This document shows, in pieces, positions 33,618-42,622 of a stretch of DNA of 64,000 bases; within the stretch, counting starts at the first letter, position 1, and each line of letters begins with the position of its first letter. This DNA comes from Gordonia hydrophobica NBRC 16057 (lineage in GTDB: Bacteria > Actinomycetota > Actinomycetes > Mycobacteriales > Mycobacteriaceae), in the NCBI RefSeq assembly GCF_001592365.1, contig NZ_BCWU01000009.1, positions 150,503-214,502 on the forward strand, read 5' to 3'. The notes below the pieces were generated by a model. It saw nothing but the letters and a program-made list of their open reading frames with translations, had not been told where the DNA came from and ran no database searches. The position numbers were made by a program, and so were the translations under genes.

Positions 33618-35075
33618 TCAGCCCAGGTGGGGAACGACGAAGGGCAGAGCCTTCTTCGGGGTCTTGGCGTTGAAGCCCTCGCCGATGGCGCGCAGCTTCC
33701 AGTCACCGCCCTCACGATTGACCACGGCCATCGTGACGCCGGTGAAGGGCATGCCGCCGGCCAGCGTGTAGCGGGCCAGCTCGGCGTTGGTGGTCTGGTC
33801 GATCAAGCGGCAGTAGGCGTTCTCGACCTCGGCGAACGTCTGGCCGCGATAGGACGTGACGATGAAGACGAGGTTGTCGATGTGCGGGGGAACGGCGGGC
33901 AGGTCGACAGCCACCACCTCGTCGTCACCGTCGCCTTCGCCGGTCAGATTGTCGCCCGAGTGCACGATGGAGCCGTTGCCCGAGCGCAGCTGGCCGAAGT
34001 AGACCACCTCGACGCACTGGCCGCCGGAGAACATCAGCACCGAGGCGTCCAGGTCGATGCTGCCGGAACTCTTTCCGCCGAACATGCCGCGCTTGCGGAT
34101 CGGATCCCAGCCGAGGCCCATCAGGATGCGGGTCAGCGCCACCCCGCCGTCCTTGCGGAGCGACACCTTCTGGCCCTTGACCAGGGAGACGGGCCGGTTC
34201 TTGCTCAAGCTGATCTCGGCCGGCGCGGCGGGTGCCGCGGGCGGCTGATTGTAGGCAGGCATCTGATGGTGGGCCGGCGCGCTGGGCGGCGGCTGGTTGT
34301 ACGTGGGCTGGTTATACGTCGGCTGGTTGTAGTTCGGCTGGTTGTAGGTCGGCGCGTCGTACATGGGAGCCGCTGCAGGCGGAGCGTACGACGGCGTGCT
34401 GCCCGGCGGGGTGTACGACGGCGCGTCGGGGTTGGGTGGGGTGTACGACGGCGCGTCAGGGTTGGGTGGGGTGTACGACGGCGCGGTGGTGCTCGGCGGG
34501 GTGTACGAGGGTGCAGGGGCCTGCGGCGGCGCAGGCGGTGCAGCCGGGGGCGCAGGCGGTGCGGCCGGGGGCGCCGCCGGAGGTGCGGGTTCGTCGTCGA
34601 CGGACACCCCGTGGTCGCGGACCAGGTCGGCGAAGCCGCCGGCGTATCCCTGGCCGACGGCGCGGACCTTCCAGGCTCCGGCGCGCTGATAGATCTCGAC
34701 CGCGATCACGACGGACTCGCTGGAGAGCTCGCCGATCACGTACTCGAACAGCGGTGCGCCGTTCGCGTCGGTGACGCGGGTGACCGGCGGCGCGAACTGT
34801 CCGAAGCTGCGGGAGGCGTCGTCGAGCGTGATGACGGTCCGGACGGCGTCGATCCCGCTGGGGATCTGCGCCGTCGAGATGTGCAACCGGCCGTCGCGCA
34901 GGGCGACGCCGGGGCCGTTCGGTTGATTGAAGAAGATGAAGTCGGCGTCGGTGCGGACCTTGCCGTCGGCGGTCACGAGCAGGCCGGACACGTCGGCGGG
35001 CGCGGACAGGTCCACGCTGATGACGACGTCGGCGACGGGCAGCGGCGCGTTCTGGCCTTTGGAGAGTGATGTCAT
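33618..35075 (-). CDS. Double TerD-domain protein with Pro/Tyr/Asn-rich linker
   Basis: A 485-residue protein. Residues 1-165 are a divergent TerD-like domain in which the acidic metal loops are reduced (starts MTSLSKGQNAPLPVADV). About 166-300 form a low-complexity linker with repeated APSYTPPNPD units and then NQPTYNQP units; 305-485 are a second TerD domain with the intact [13 protein letters not shown] loop. It may act as a scaffold that joins other Ter proteins through the linker. The ATG overlaps no neighbour; the HAD gene ends seven bases upstream on the same strand, so they are probably cotranscribed. Confidence 0.92.
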   Translation of the reverse strand: MTSLSKGQNAPLPVADVVISVDLSAPADVSGLLVTADGKVRTDADFIFFNQPNGPGVALRDGRLHISTAQIPSGIDAVRTVITLDDASRSFGQFAPPVTRVTDANGAPLFEYVIGELSSESVVIAVEIYQRAGAWKVRAVGQGYAGGFADLVRDHGVSVDDEPAPPAAPPAAPPAPPAAPPAPPQAPAPSYTPPSTTAPSYTPPNPDAPSYTPPNPDAPSYTPPGSTPSYAPPAAAPMYDAPTYNQPNYNQPTYNQPTYNQPPPSAPAHHQMPAYNQPPAAPAAPAEISLSKNRPVSLVKGQKVSLRKDGGVALTRILMGLGWDPIRKRGMFGGKSSGSIDLDASVLMFSGGQCVEVVYFGQLRSGNGSIVHSGDNLTGEGDGDDEVVAVDLPAVPPHIDNLVFIVTSYRGQTFAEVENAYCRLIDQTTNAELARYTLAGGMPFTGVTMAVVNREGGDWKLRAIGEGFNAKTPKKALPFVVPHLG

Positions 35076-35082
35076 GGTTTCC

Positions 35083-35928
35083 TCATGGCTCGGAGTGGAC
35101 AACGACGGGTGCGTCTGGAGCAGACGATTCGGTGGACCGATCGGCGAACCAACGCAAGATCTCCTCGCCGGCCATGATGCCGGAAGAATCGGTGATGCGG
35201 AGGTTGTCGGTGGTCCAGCCCGATTCCTCCAGTTCACCGTGACGCGGTCGGATGGCGCGGTCGGCGTACGTCAGCAGATCGGCGTCGAGACGGCCGTCAC
35301 CCGCGGCGAGGACCGGCGCATCGGGGCGCAGCAGCCCGTCGTCGATCAGGCGGTCACGCACATGGGCGACCGCCGCCGACTTGGTGACCGCGTGCGGCAT
35401 CGCGTAGATCTTGCGTCCCTGCTGCGACACCGACCAACCGCGCGGCTCGCACCAGGCGTGCCACTGCGCGAGGAAGTCGGCAGGCTGACGGCTCGGCTCC
35501 ACCACCAGGTAGCAGAAGAGGTCGTCGGCAACGCGGACCTTGCCGACCCAGTCGGTGTGGATGCGGGTCAACAGATCGGCGTGCACCTCGGCGAGGGTCG
35601 CCGACGTGGCAGCGGCGGCCACGACGCGTCGCCGCCACGGATCGTCGTTCTCACCGGCGTGGAGGATGCGGCCGCCGTTGCTGACGACGGCGAACCGGAA
35701 CGGGCCGCCCGGCAACTCGATGCGCTCGAACTGCCCGCGCGTCCGGGTGGTCACCGGCACCACCGGCGTGCGGTCGGCGAGCGCGGCGAGCAGACCGGCC
35801 GCAGCCTCGGTCATGTACGACAGCGGGGCGCCGTCGTACACCTCCACGCAGCGGTCGACGTCCCGCGCACCCGCCGCCCGCGAATAGATCATCGTCCGAT
35901 CCAGATCGGTCGCCACGAGCGCGCTCAC
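35083..35928 (-). CDS. HAD-superfamily phosphatase of the Ter biosynthetic module
   Basis: A 281-residue HAD hydrolase, Cof/IIB-like. Motif I is ATDLDRT with Asp8 and Asp10, motif II is VVPVTTRTR, and motif IV is LAAGDGRLDADLL. It starts with GTG overlapping the stop of the phosphoribosyltransferase fusion by four bases. In Ter gene clusters such a phosphatase is found with phosphoribosyltransferases and a CitE-like aldolase, and has been proposed (Anantharaman, Iyer and Aravind) to help make a nucleoside-like metabolite. Substrate unproven. Confidence 0.88.
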   Translation of the reverse strand: MSALVATDLDRTMIYSRAAGARDVDRCVEVYDGAPLSYMTEAAAGLLAALADRTPVVPVTTRTRGQFERIELPGGPFRFAVVSNGGRILHAGENDDPWRRRVVAAAATSATLAEVHADLLTRIHTDWVGKVRVADDLFCYLVVEPSRQPADFLAQWHAWCEPRGWSVSQQGRKIYAMPHAVTKSAAVAHVRDRLIDDGLLRPDAPVLAAGDGRLDADLLTYADRAIRPRHGELEESGWTTDNLRITDSSGIMAGEEILRWFADRSTESSAPDAPVVVHSEP

Positions 35929-38315
35929 ACCGACTCCTTGATCAGCCCGATGCACGAGTACGCGAGATCGGGCACCACGTCGACGGGGACGCCGCGTTCG
36001 GCGGCGAGCATCCGGATGTGCGCGTGCTCGGGCAGATCGTCGTCGCGGATCAGAATCCGCCACGGCACGCGGCGCAGCAGCACGCGGGTGGTCTCGCCGA
36101 TCCCCGGTTTCACGAAGTTGATGGACGAGAGGCCGTAGCGCTCCTGCATCCGCTCCACCGAACGCCACCCCGCCCACGACGGTGCGCGATCGGCGCCGCG
36201 GAGCTCGACGGCCCGGCTGCGTGCGGTCTGCGCGACGTCGTCGAACCGGTCGGAGATCGCGTCGAGGAAGCGATTGGAGACGTCGGCCGACGCCAGGTCC
36301 CGATAGAACTTGGCGCCGTGGAAATCGCCCGGACCGATCAGCTCTGCGTTGAGCACGGTCCGCGACACCAGCCCGGACACGGTGGAGTTCAAGCAGGCCG
36401 AGGCGATCAGGAAGTCGTCGCGCGTGCCGTACAGCGGCGTGCACGACCCCGGGTCCGCGAGCACCGCGAGTTCCGGATCCAAGCGGACGCCGCCGGCCGC
36501 GGCGTACTCGTCGAGGGCGTCGGCGAGCTCGCGGGTGATCGCACCCTTGCCGGTCCACCCGTCGACGAAGACCACCGACGCAGGGTCGTGACGTGCGGTG
36601 ATGTGATCGAGCGCGACGGCGTCGATGCCGCGGTCGCGCACGATCGACACGCTGTAGTGCGGCGGCCGCACACCGTGGAACTGCTCGATCCACCGGCCGA
36701 TGAGGACGCCGATCGGCGTCCCCGCGCGCGCCAGGGAGACCAGCGTCGGAGTGGCCGTCCGCTCGGTCAGGATCAGCTCGGCGACCGTCCCGACGGCGGT
36801 CGCCAACCGCGCCGCGGACTGCCGGAGCGTCTCGTCGAACAGCTCGCGGTACTCGGGACCGGGCTGGAACTCCACCGGCAACGACTCCGCGTAGTGGGCA
36901 CGACCGGCCTGGATCTGCTTCTCCCGGACCGCGATGTCGGCCTCCAACTGCTCGGCCGAGAGGTCCTTGACCAGCCACGCCGCCTCGTGCGGCAGGTAGG
37001 AGCCGAACCGTGGGCCGCGCAGCGCGCCGAGGGCGGGACGGAGCCGCGTGGAGGCGCCGGCGCGGGCATCGGCCAACCGTTTCGGGTCGGTCGCCGGCAC
37101 GGTCACGGCGACGACGCGATGACCGGCCGCGGCGAGGACGTCGACCAGACCGCCCGCCGCCCGCAGTCGGTCGGTGTCCGCGGGGGAATCGAGAACCAGG
37201 AGCACCGTCGGCAGGACCGCCGCACCGGGCGCCGCGAGGTTGTAGACGAACCGAGCGGCCGGATCCGGGCCCTCGGGCGAGGGGAACGTGAAGCCGCGGC
37301 GGAGCGGATAGCCGGGTTCGTCCCGCACGTGCGCGGGCGATCGGGTGGTGGTCTGATAGCGGACGTCGCGCCCGGACGCGGCGAGCCGCTCGGCCAGGCA
37401 CAGCGGCAGATACATCAGTTCCTCATGGCCGACGACCGTGACCGCTTCGTCGGCGGCGAGGAACCCGGCGACGTGCTCGGCCAGGTCGTCGACGGCCGCG
37501 TCGAACGGCGCTTCGTCGGCGGCGAGGAATCCGTGGCGCCCGCCGTCGGGGACGTGCGCGGGCCACGGCGCCGGCGCGAAGACGACGTCGCCGCGCGGAC
37601 CGGTCGGATTCAACGGGGCGGCGTCGAGCGCATGGACGCGCTCGACCAGATCGTCAGGGAGGCGGATCCGGCCGCGACTGAGCGAGACGAACGCGATGAC
37701 GACACCGAGCTCGGCGGCCGCGGCACCGCACTCGGCCTCACGCTGCTCGTCGCGCATGTCGACGAGCGACGCCACCAGGTACTCGTCGTGCGGCGCGAGC
37801 GCGTGCAGCGACGCGATCGCCTCCACCGCGGTGCGGCCGGTGCTGATCTCGTCGTCGACCAGCACCACCGGCGCTGTGCGGGCGGTGGCCAGGAACGCGG
37901 TGTCCGTCGGCTGCAGCAGGTGGGTGGTCGCGTGCGAATGTCCCTCCTCGAACGAGCCGCTGATCTGGGCCCCGGCGACGGCGCGGCGGGTGGAGTGCAG
38001 ATACCGCGCGGCGCCGATGCGGGCGGCGACGCAGTGACCGAGACCGGTCGCGGTCTCGGCGAAACCGAGGACGGTGGCGGCCGCGGCACGCGGACCGAGG
38101 TGTTCGAGGACGGCGTCGCCGAGTGCGTCGGCGCTGCCGCGGACCTCGGCCGGCGGCGTCGGCAGATGCTTGCCCAGCACGGTCGACACCAGCAGGTGCG
38201 CGCGTTTGGGATTGCGTCGCAGGCCCAGCTGCACCAGGCTGTCGATCGGGACGTCGGCGGACGCGGCGGCGAGCTCCACGCCCAGGGAGTCGCAGACCCA
38301 GCTCGGCGCGGTCAT
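35925..38315 (-). CDS. Phosphoribosyltransferase-TRSP/StiP-Pelota fusion protein of the Ter module
   Basis: A 796-residue multidomain protein. Residues 1-240 are a phosphoribosyltransferase with the PRPP loop VVLVDDEISTGRTA (150-163); about 245-435 correspond to the TRSP region; 437-700 are the StiP/PRTase_1 domain with SLARAGTPIGVLIG, VFVDGWTGKGAIT (582-594) and ACLNSTVSGLVSRTVLN around Cys641; the end (about 735-796) fits the Pelota-type RNA-binding domain. In other bacteria these halves can be separate genes. It overlaps the aldolase and HAD genes by four bases on each side. The chemistry proposed for the family is formation of a nucleoside-like compound; Cys641 is the supposed protease-type residue of StiP, unproven. 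Confidence 0.85.
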   Translation of the reverse strand: MTAPSWVCDSLGVELAAASADVPIDSLVQLGLRRNPKRAHLLVSTVLGKHLPTPPAEVRGSADALGDAVLEHLGPRAAAATVLGFAETATGLGHCVAARIGAARYLHSTRRAVAGAQISGSFEEGHSHATTHLLQPTDTAFLATARTAPVVLVDDEISTGRTAVEAIASLHALAPHDEYLVASLVDMRDEQREAECGAAAAELGVVIAFVSLSRGRIRLPDDLVERVHALDAAPLNPTGPRGDVVFAPAPWPAHVPDGGRHGFLAADEAPFDAAVDDLAEHVAGFLAADEAVTVVGHEELMYLPLCLAERLAASGRDVRYQTTTRSPAHVRDEPGYPLRRGFTFPSPEGPDPAARFVYNLAAPGAAVLPTVLLVLDSPADTDRLRAAGGLVDVLAAAGHRVVAVTVPATDPKRLADARAGASTRLRPALGALRGPRFGSYLPHEAAWLVKDLSAEQLEADIAVREKQIQAGRAHYAESLPVEFQPGPEYRELFDETLRQSAARLATAVGTVAELILTERTATPTLVSLARAGTPIGVLIGRWIEQFHGVRPPHYSVSIVRDRGIDAVALDHITARHDPASVVFVDGWTGKGAITRELADALDEYAAAGGVRLDPELAVLADPGSCTPLYGTRDDFLIASACLNSTVSGLVSRTVLNAELIGPGDFHGAKFYRDLASADVSNRFLDAISDRFDDVAQTARSRAVELRGADRAPSWAGWRSVERMQERYGLSSINFVKPGIGETTRVLLRRVPWRILIRDDDLPEHAHIRMLAAERGVPVDVVPDLAYSCIGLIKESV

Positions 38316-39493
38316 TCGCCGCTCCATGCGGTGAGGAGGTCGACGAAGTTCACGTCGTGCCTCGTGACGCCGAAGACGGCGGCGCGGTCCAGCACGTCGA
38401 GTGCCCAGTTGCGGTGTGGTTTCAACTCGTTCATCTTGTTTCTGAACGCCGACGGCTGCGCGCCGCCGCCTTCGTGGTCGGCGATGTCGAGGGCATCCCG
38501 GTACTCCTCTTCGGTGACGCACGAGAGTGCGTGGACGATCCCCACGTGCGCGGGGTGGATGACGGTCTTGCCGGAGATCCCGTTGGCGTGGTCGAGGGCG
38601 ATCTCGCGGAGCAGTCCGTCGAGGTCGCGGTTGACCAGTTGCTTGCGGAAGACGACGGCGTCGTTGTTGCGGAACGGCGTGTGGCGCAGCGTGGGAGCGA
38701 ACATCCGCTCGTGGTTCGCGAAGTACTCCCACACCGGTCCGGTGATCACGAACCCGGTGCGGTCGCTGCGACCGAGCATGTTGACGATGCTCGCGATCAC
38801 GTCGGCGGCCACGCGGACGTCGTAGATGGTGACGTCGCGGTCGCGGCGGATGCCGAACAGCCCGCAGATGTCGGTGGCGCCGATGCGGACCGCCAGCACC
38901 AGGTCGCGGTAGCGGTTGAGGATCTCCCGGACCCGGACCAGTTCGTCGTCGCGCGTCTCTCGATGCACGACGGCGGCGGTCTCGAGCACGGGCATCGCGT
39001 AGAGGCGGTGGCCGGTCTGTCGTGCCGCCTGGGCGACGGCCGCGAGGGCGACCTCCCCGGTGGCGGCCTCGAACTTCGGCAGGACGAAACCGGCGAGCGC
39101 ATGGCCGGGCGCGAGCCGCTCCACGATCGTCGCGATCTGGTCCGGGGTGCGGATCCGGATGAAGAGCAGCAGGGCGCTCCACCGCTGCTCGGCGAGCTCG
39201 TTGACGGCGGTGATCGCCGATTCGAGCGCGGCGTGCTGGTGATCGTCGTCGACCGCGTCCTCGAGGTCGATCACCATCGATGTGACACCGCTGTCGGCGC
39301 GGCGACGGATCACCGAGGTCAGATCGCTGCGCGTTGCGGGGACGTACAGCGTCGCGCCGAGGGCGAAGGCGATGCGGCGCGGGGACGAGTCGACGGTGAG
39401 GGTCTGCGGCCGGCGCAGGAACAAGTCGTCGAGCACGTCGTCGGGTAGATGACGGAAATGCGATACACCGGACATGGTGTGGGCGTCTAGCAC
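38312..39493 (-). CDS. CitE-like HpcH/HpaI aldolase of the Ter module
   Basis: A 393-residue aldolase/citrate-lyase-beta-like enzyme. Family segments are ALGATLYVPATR, the metal-site strand SMVIDLEDAVDDDHQHAALES, FVLPKFEAATG and YAMPVLETAAVVHRE. A GTG at 39493 with a GAGGAAG ribosome site five bases before it is preferred; the ATG six codons later (39475) is possible. It overlaps the next gene by four bases, making a tight three-gene unit aldolase-PRTase/StiP-HAD. It probably makes or breaks a C-C bond in the unknown Ter metabolite. Confidence 0.87.
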   Translation of the reverse strand: MLDAHTMSGVSHFRHLPDDVLDDLFLRRPQTLTVDSSPRRIAFALGATLYVPATRSDLTSVIRRRADSGVTSMVIDLEDAVDDDHQHAALESAITAVNELAEQRWSALLLFIRIRTPDQIATIVERLAPGHALAGFVLPKFEAATGEVALAAVAQAARQTGHRLYAMPVLETAAVVHRETRDDELVRVREILNRYRDLVLAVRIGATDICGLFGIRRDRDVTIYDVRVAADVIASIVNMLGRSDRTGFVITGPVWEYFANHERMFAPTLRHTPFRNNDAVVFRKQLVNRDLDGLLREIALDHANGISGKTVIHPAHVGIVHALSCVTEEEYRDALDIADHEGGGAQPSAFRNKMNELKPHRNWALDVLDRAAVFGVTRHDVNFVDLLTAWSGE

Positions 39494-39549
39494 AATGGCT
39501 TCCTCGATGAGCTCAGGGCGGTCAGGGCAGGTCGGGGGATGGTGCAGGG

Positions 39550-40737
39550 TCAGGGGTTGGCGATCTGGTGCCGCATGCGGTCGACCACCTCGGTGATCCG
39601 GGCGTCGATGCGCCGCAGTCGGCCGAGATACGACCAGTAGTCGGGATGGATGCTCTCCAGCTCGGTCATCGCGCGGTCGATCCGATCGGACTGCGCATCG
39701 AGCACCGAGCCCCACTCGCGCACCAGGCCGCGGTTGGTGGCGAGCAGTTGGGCGTCGCGGAGACGGAAGCGCACGCGCGTCGCCTCGGCTTGCGGGTCGG
39801 CCTTCACCTCGCGCAGCTCCACCTGGCGGTCGTGCACGCTGTCGAGGATCTCGCTGGCAGCGGTGAGCTGTTCGCGGGCCCGCTCCGAGATCGCGAGGGA
39901 CTCGTCGGGCGAGGTCGCGGCGAGCGGCGCCGCCTGCGCGAGGAGTTCCCGGCCCGCGTCGATGGCGGTGCGGGCACCGGCCTCGGCGTCGACGAGATCG
40001 GCTGAGCACCCCGCACTGAACTCGCGGAGCAGCGACGAGATGATCGCGGGGACCGTCTCGACGCGGTTCTCGAGTGCCTGGATGCGGGTGGTCAGCGAGC
40101 GGACGGTGCGGTCGGCGTCGTCCGCGAGGCCGGGAGCCGCGGCGAGCCGGGCTTCGAGATCGCGAGCCGCCTCGTTGACCGCGTCGGCCGCCGCCTGCCG
40201 CTCGGACAGTCCGTGCGCGGCGTCGAAGACACCGATCCGTCGGCTCAACTCGTCCGCGGCCCGGCGCACGGTGACCAGGGTCGCGAACTGGACGGGTGCG
40301 GCGTCGAGCGCCGCCGTCGCGCGGGTCGCCGCCGTCCGCGCCTCGCGCTCGGCATGGGCCGATCCCGCCATCGCGGTCCGACCCGCCTCGAGCGTGCGAC
40401 CGTGCCGTGCCGCGAACCGATCGATGTCGGCGGCGAGCGCCCGGAACGAGTTCAGGCACCCGTTCACGGCCTGCGGGGTCGCGTCGTCGGAGTCGGCTAC
40501 CGAGACGCGCAGGTACACGCCGAGGATCGCGTCGTACTGTTCCCGGAGACGATCCCAGTCCGCGCTCGGATCGCCGGGGATCCGAGCGGCGCGAGCCGCT
40601 TGGACCGCCGGGTCGATCTCGGTCATCCGTCGCTCGCACTCGAATAAGGCAGCCGTCAGCCCAGCGAGCTGGTCCGCAGAGGCTCGGACGACGGCGGGAC
40701 GTCGACTGAAGAGGCCGCGGCGAGGATTGCTGGGCAC
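39550..40737 (-). CDS. Helical (coiled-coil) protein of the Ter cluster, unknown
   Basis: A 395-residue soluble protein, almost entirely alpha-helical and rich in Ala, Arg, Glu and Asp, with long heptad-like stretches (for example DADRTVRSLTTRIQALENRVETV). N-terminus MPSNPRRGLFSRRPAV, no membrane helix. It does not show TelA motifs that I can recognise. It lies between a TerD gene and the aldolase on the same strand, with gaps of ~55-65 bp, so it probably belongs to the same system, perhaps as a structural or adaptor protein. Function unknown. Confidence 0.75.
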   Translation of the reverse strand: MPSNPRRGLFSRRPAVVRASADQLAGLTAALFECERRMTEIDPAVQAARAARIPGDPSADWDRLREQYDAILGVYLRVSVADSDDATPQAVNGCLNSFRALAADIDRFAARHGRTLEAGRTAMAGSAHAEREARTAATRATAALDAAPVQFATLVTVRRAADELSRRIGVFDAAHGLSERQAAADAVNEAARDLEARLAAAPGLADDADRTVRSLTTRIQALENRVETVPAIISSLLREFSAGCSADLVDAEAGARTAIDAGRELLAQAAPLAATSPDESLAISERAREQLTAASEILDSVHDRQVELREVKADPQAEATRVRFRLRDAQLLATNRGLVREWGSVLDAQSDRIDRAMTELESIHPDYWSYLGRLRRIDARITEVVDRMRHQIANP

Positions 40738-40803
40738 GATTCGATGCTAGCGATCGACGGCGCCGGGGTCGGTCTTCCGACTCCGACGCCGCAACCGATC
40801 GTG

Positions 40804-41409
40804 CTACTTGCGCCCGGCGGTCCAGCGCATGCCGAAGCCGTAAGCTTCGTCGACCTCGCGCTGGGCGCCCTGGATATAGCGGACCTCGCGGCTGACCTGC
40901 ATCTCACCGTTCACATTGGTGAGCATGGCGACGGCGCACGAGATGGCGCGGTCGTCGGCGGAGTCCAGCAGCACCTCCACCTGCGGACCACTCGTCGGGA
41001 CGAGGGTGACGACGCCGTTGGCGCTGCTCCAGTTCGGCGCACCCTCGTAGATGTACGCGAAGATCAGGATGCGGCGGAAGGCGTTGACCTGGCCGAGGTT
41101 GATGAAGAGGTTCTCCCCGCCTTCGCTGGTGCCGCTGCGGTCGTCGCCGTCGAGGAAGATGAACGGCGCCTGCTGGAGGTTGCCGAACGAGTTCCCCAGC
41201 GCCTGGACGATGCCCTTGGTGCCGTCGGCGAGCTCGTACATCGCGGCGAGATCGAGATCGATCCCCTTCTTCTTCCGGAAGAAGCCGCCGGTGGCGCCCT
41301 GCGTCCAGTTCAGGTTGATCCGCATGTTGCCCTGGACCTCGCCGCGCTTGGTCAGGGAGACGGTCGGACGGCTCTTGTCGAGGGTGACCTTGTTCATGTT
41401 CACAGCCAT
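40804..41409 (-). CDS. TerD-domain protein, TerA-like
   Basis: A 201-residue TerD-fold protein of the TerA-like branch: IDLDLAAMYELADGTKG and GGENLFINLGQVNAFRRILIFAYIYEG replace the standard TerD loops, while the segment FLDGDDRSGTSEGGENL keeps an acidic metal site. N-terminus MAVNMNKVTLDKSRPTVSL. It is followed by the coiled-coil gene and preceded by TerC on the same strand. A member of the soluble part of the Ter complex. Confidence 0.88.
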   Translation of the reverse strand: MAVNMNKVTLDKSRPTVSLTKRGEVQGNMRINLNWTQGATGGFFRKKKGIDLDLAAMYELADGTKGIVQALGNSFGNLQQAPFIFLDGDDRSGTSEGGENLFINLGQVNAFRRILIFAYIYEGAPNWSSANGVVTLVPTSGPQVEVLLDSADDRAISCAVAMLTNVNGEMQVSREVRYIQGAQREVDEAYGFGMRWTAGRK

Positions 41410-41464
41410 GGTGGCTCCTTGGGTGGTGGGTGCGGGGTCGATCGCGGGCCGCGGCGGTTCGACG

Positions 41465-42550
41465 TCAGACCGTCTCGACGGCCTTCGCGCGGCGCAGGCG
41501 CAGCACGCTGCTGAGGAACGACGCGAGGATGAGGACGACGCCGACCAGACCGGTCACGATCTCCGGAACCGGGGTGCCGATCGAGTACATCAGGATGACG
41601 GCCAGAGCGCCGATCGCCCAGTGCGCGCCGTGCTCGAGGTAGACGTAGTCGGACAGGGTGCCCTGGCGGACCAGGAACACGGTGAGCGAACGAACGAACA
41701 TCGCACCGATCAAACCGAGGCCGAGCGCGATGATGATCGGATCCGCGGTGATCGCGAAGGCGCCGATGACGCCGTCGAATGAGAACGACGCATCCAGCAC
41801 CTCCAGGTACAGGAACAGGAAGAAGCCCGCCTTACCCGCCACCTTCGCCAGGTCCGACGGCCCGGAGCGGGTGTCATCGTCCGCCTCGTCGTCGGTGTGG
41901 AACATCTCGCCCAGTCCATTGACGGCGATGTAGGTGATCATGCCGAGGGCGCCGGCGATCATGACGGTCGCGGTCTCGTCCTCGTGGGCGATGAACGTCG
42001 CCGTGATGACGAGCAGTCCGGTCGCGATGATCACCGGAAGCTGCTCCAGCTTGCCGATACGGATCAGCGGCCGCTCGATCCACGACAACCAGGTGATCTC
42101 CTTGTCGTCGAAGATGAAGCCGAGGAACAGCATCAGCAGGAACATGCCGCCGAACGCCGCGATCTGCGGGTGCGCGTCGGTGATGATCGTCTCGTACGAC
42201 GGGGAGCCGTCGGCGAAGTACTCCGCGCCGTTCGCGGGCGGGTTCAGCGCCAGGTCGAGAGCTTGGATCGGGTTGAGACCCGAGGCCAGCCACACCACCG
42301 CGAGCGGGAACACCAGACGCATGCCGAACACCGCGATCACGATGCCGACGGTCAGGAACATCTTCTGCCAGAACTCGCTCATCCGCCGCAGGACGGTCGC
42401 GTTGATCACCGCGTTGTCGAACGACAGCGAGACTTCCAGCACGCCGAGGATCAGGGTCAGAACGACTGCGGTGGGGCCGCCGTAGAAGAAGGCAGCGATC
42501 AACGCTGCGATGGTGATGACAAATGACATGCCGAAGATGCGCAATATCAC
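41465..42550 (-). CDS. terC: TerC-family (DUF475) integral membrane protein
   Basis: A 361-residue membrane protein with about nine helices. The two TerC signatures are present: EVSLSFDNAVINATVL in the first half and EVLDASFSFDGVIGAFAIT in the second, each with acidic residues in the membrane that are thought to bind a metal ion. A GTG at 42550 gives the full first helix; an ATG at 42529 is an alternative, and neither has a strong ribosome site. TerC proteins are linked to manganese export and to anchoring TerD proteins. It lies between two TerD-type genes. Confidence 0.93.
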   Translation of the reverse strand: MILRIFGMSFVITIAALIAAFFYGGPTAVVLTLILGVLEVSLSFDNAVINATVLRRMSEFWQKMFLTVGIVIAVFGMRLVFPLAVVWLASGLNPIQALDLALNPPANGAEYFADGSPSYETIITDAHPQIAAFGGMFLLMLFLGFIFDDKEITWLSWIERPLIRIGKLEQLPVIIATGLLVITATFIAHEDETATVMIAGALGMITYIAVNGLGEMFHTDDEADDDTRSGPSDLAKVAGKAGFFLFLYLEVLDASFSFDGVIGAFAITADPIIIALGLGLIGAMFVRSLTVFLVRQGTLSDYVYLEHGAHWAIGALAVILMYSIGTPVPEIVTGLVGVVLILASFLSSVLRLRRAKAVETV

Positions 42551-42622
42551 GTTTCGGGACGGCCCTTCTTGAAGTGACGATGCACCCCGGTACGCGGGTG
42601 CGCACCGGGGCGGTGGAACTGA

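Noticed and set aside
34232..34774. Gly/Val/Tyr-rich and Arg-rich open frames on the plus strand opposite the double-TerD linker.
   Set aside because: They are translations of the repetitive linker in other frames and have no start signals or family features.
38316..40639. Long upstream extensions of the PRTase/StiP and aldolase open frames on the minus strand.
   Set aside because: They are shifted frames over the neighbouring genes and give Arg/Pro-rich sequence; the internal starts produce natural 4-bp overlaps.
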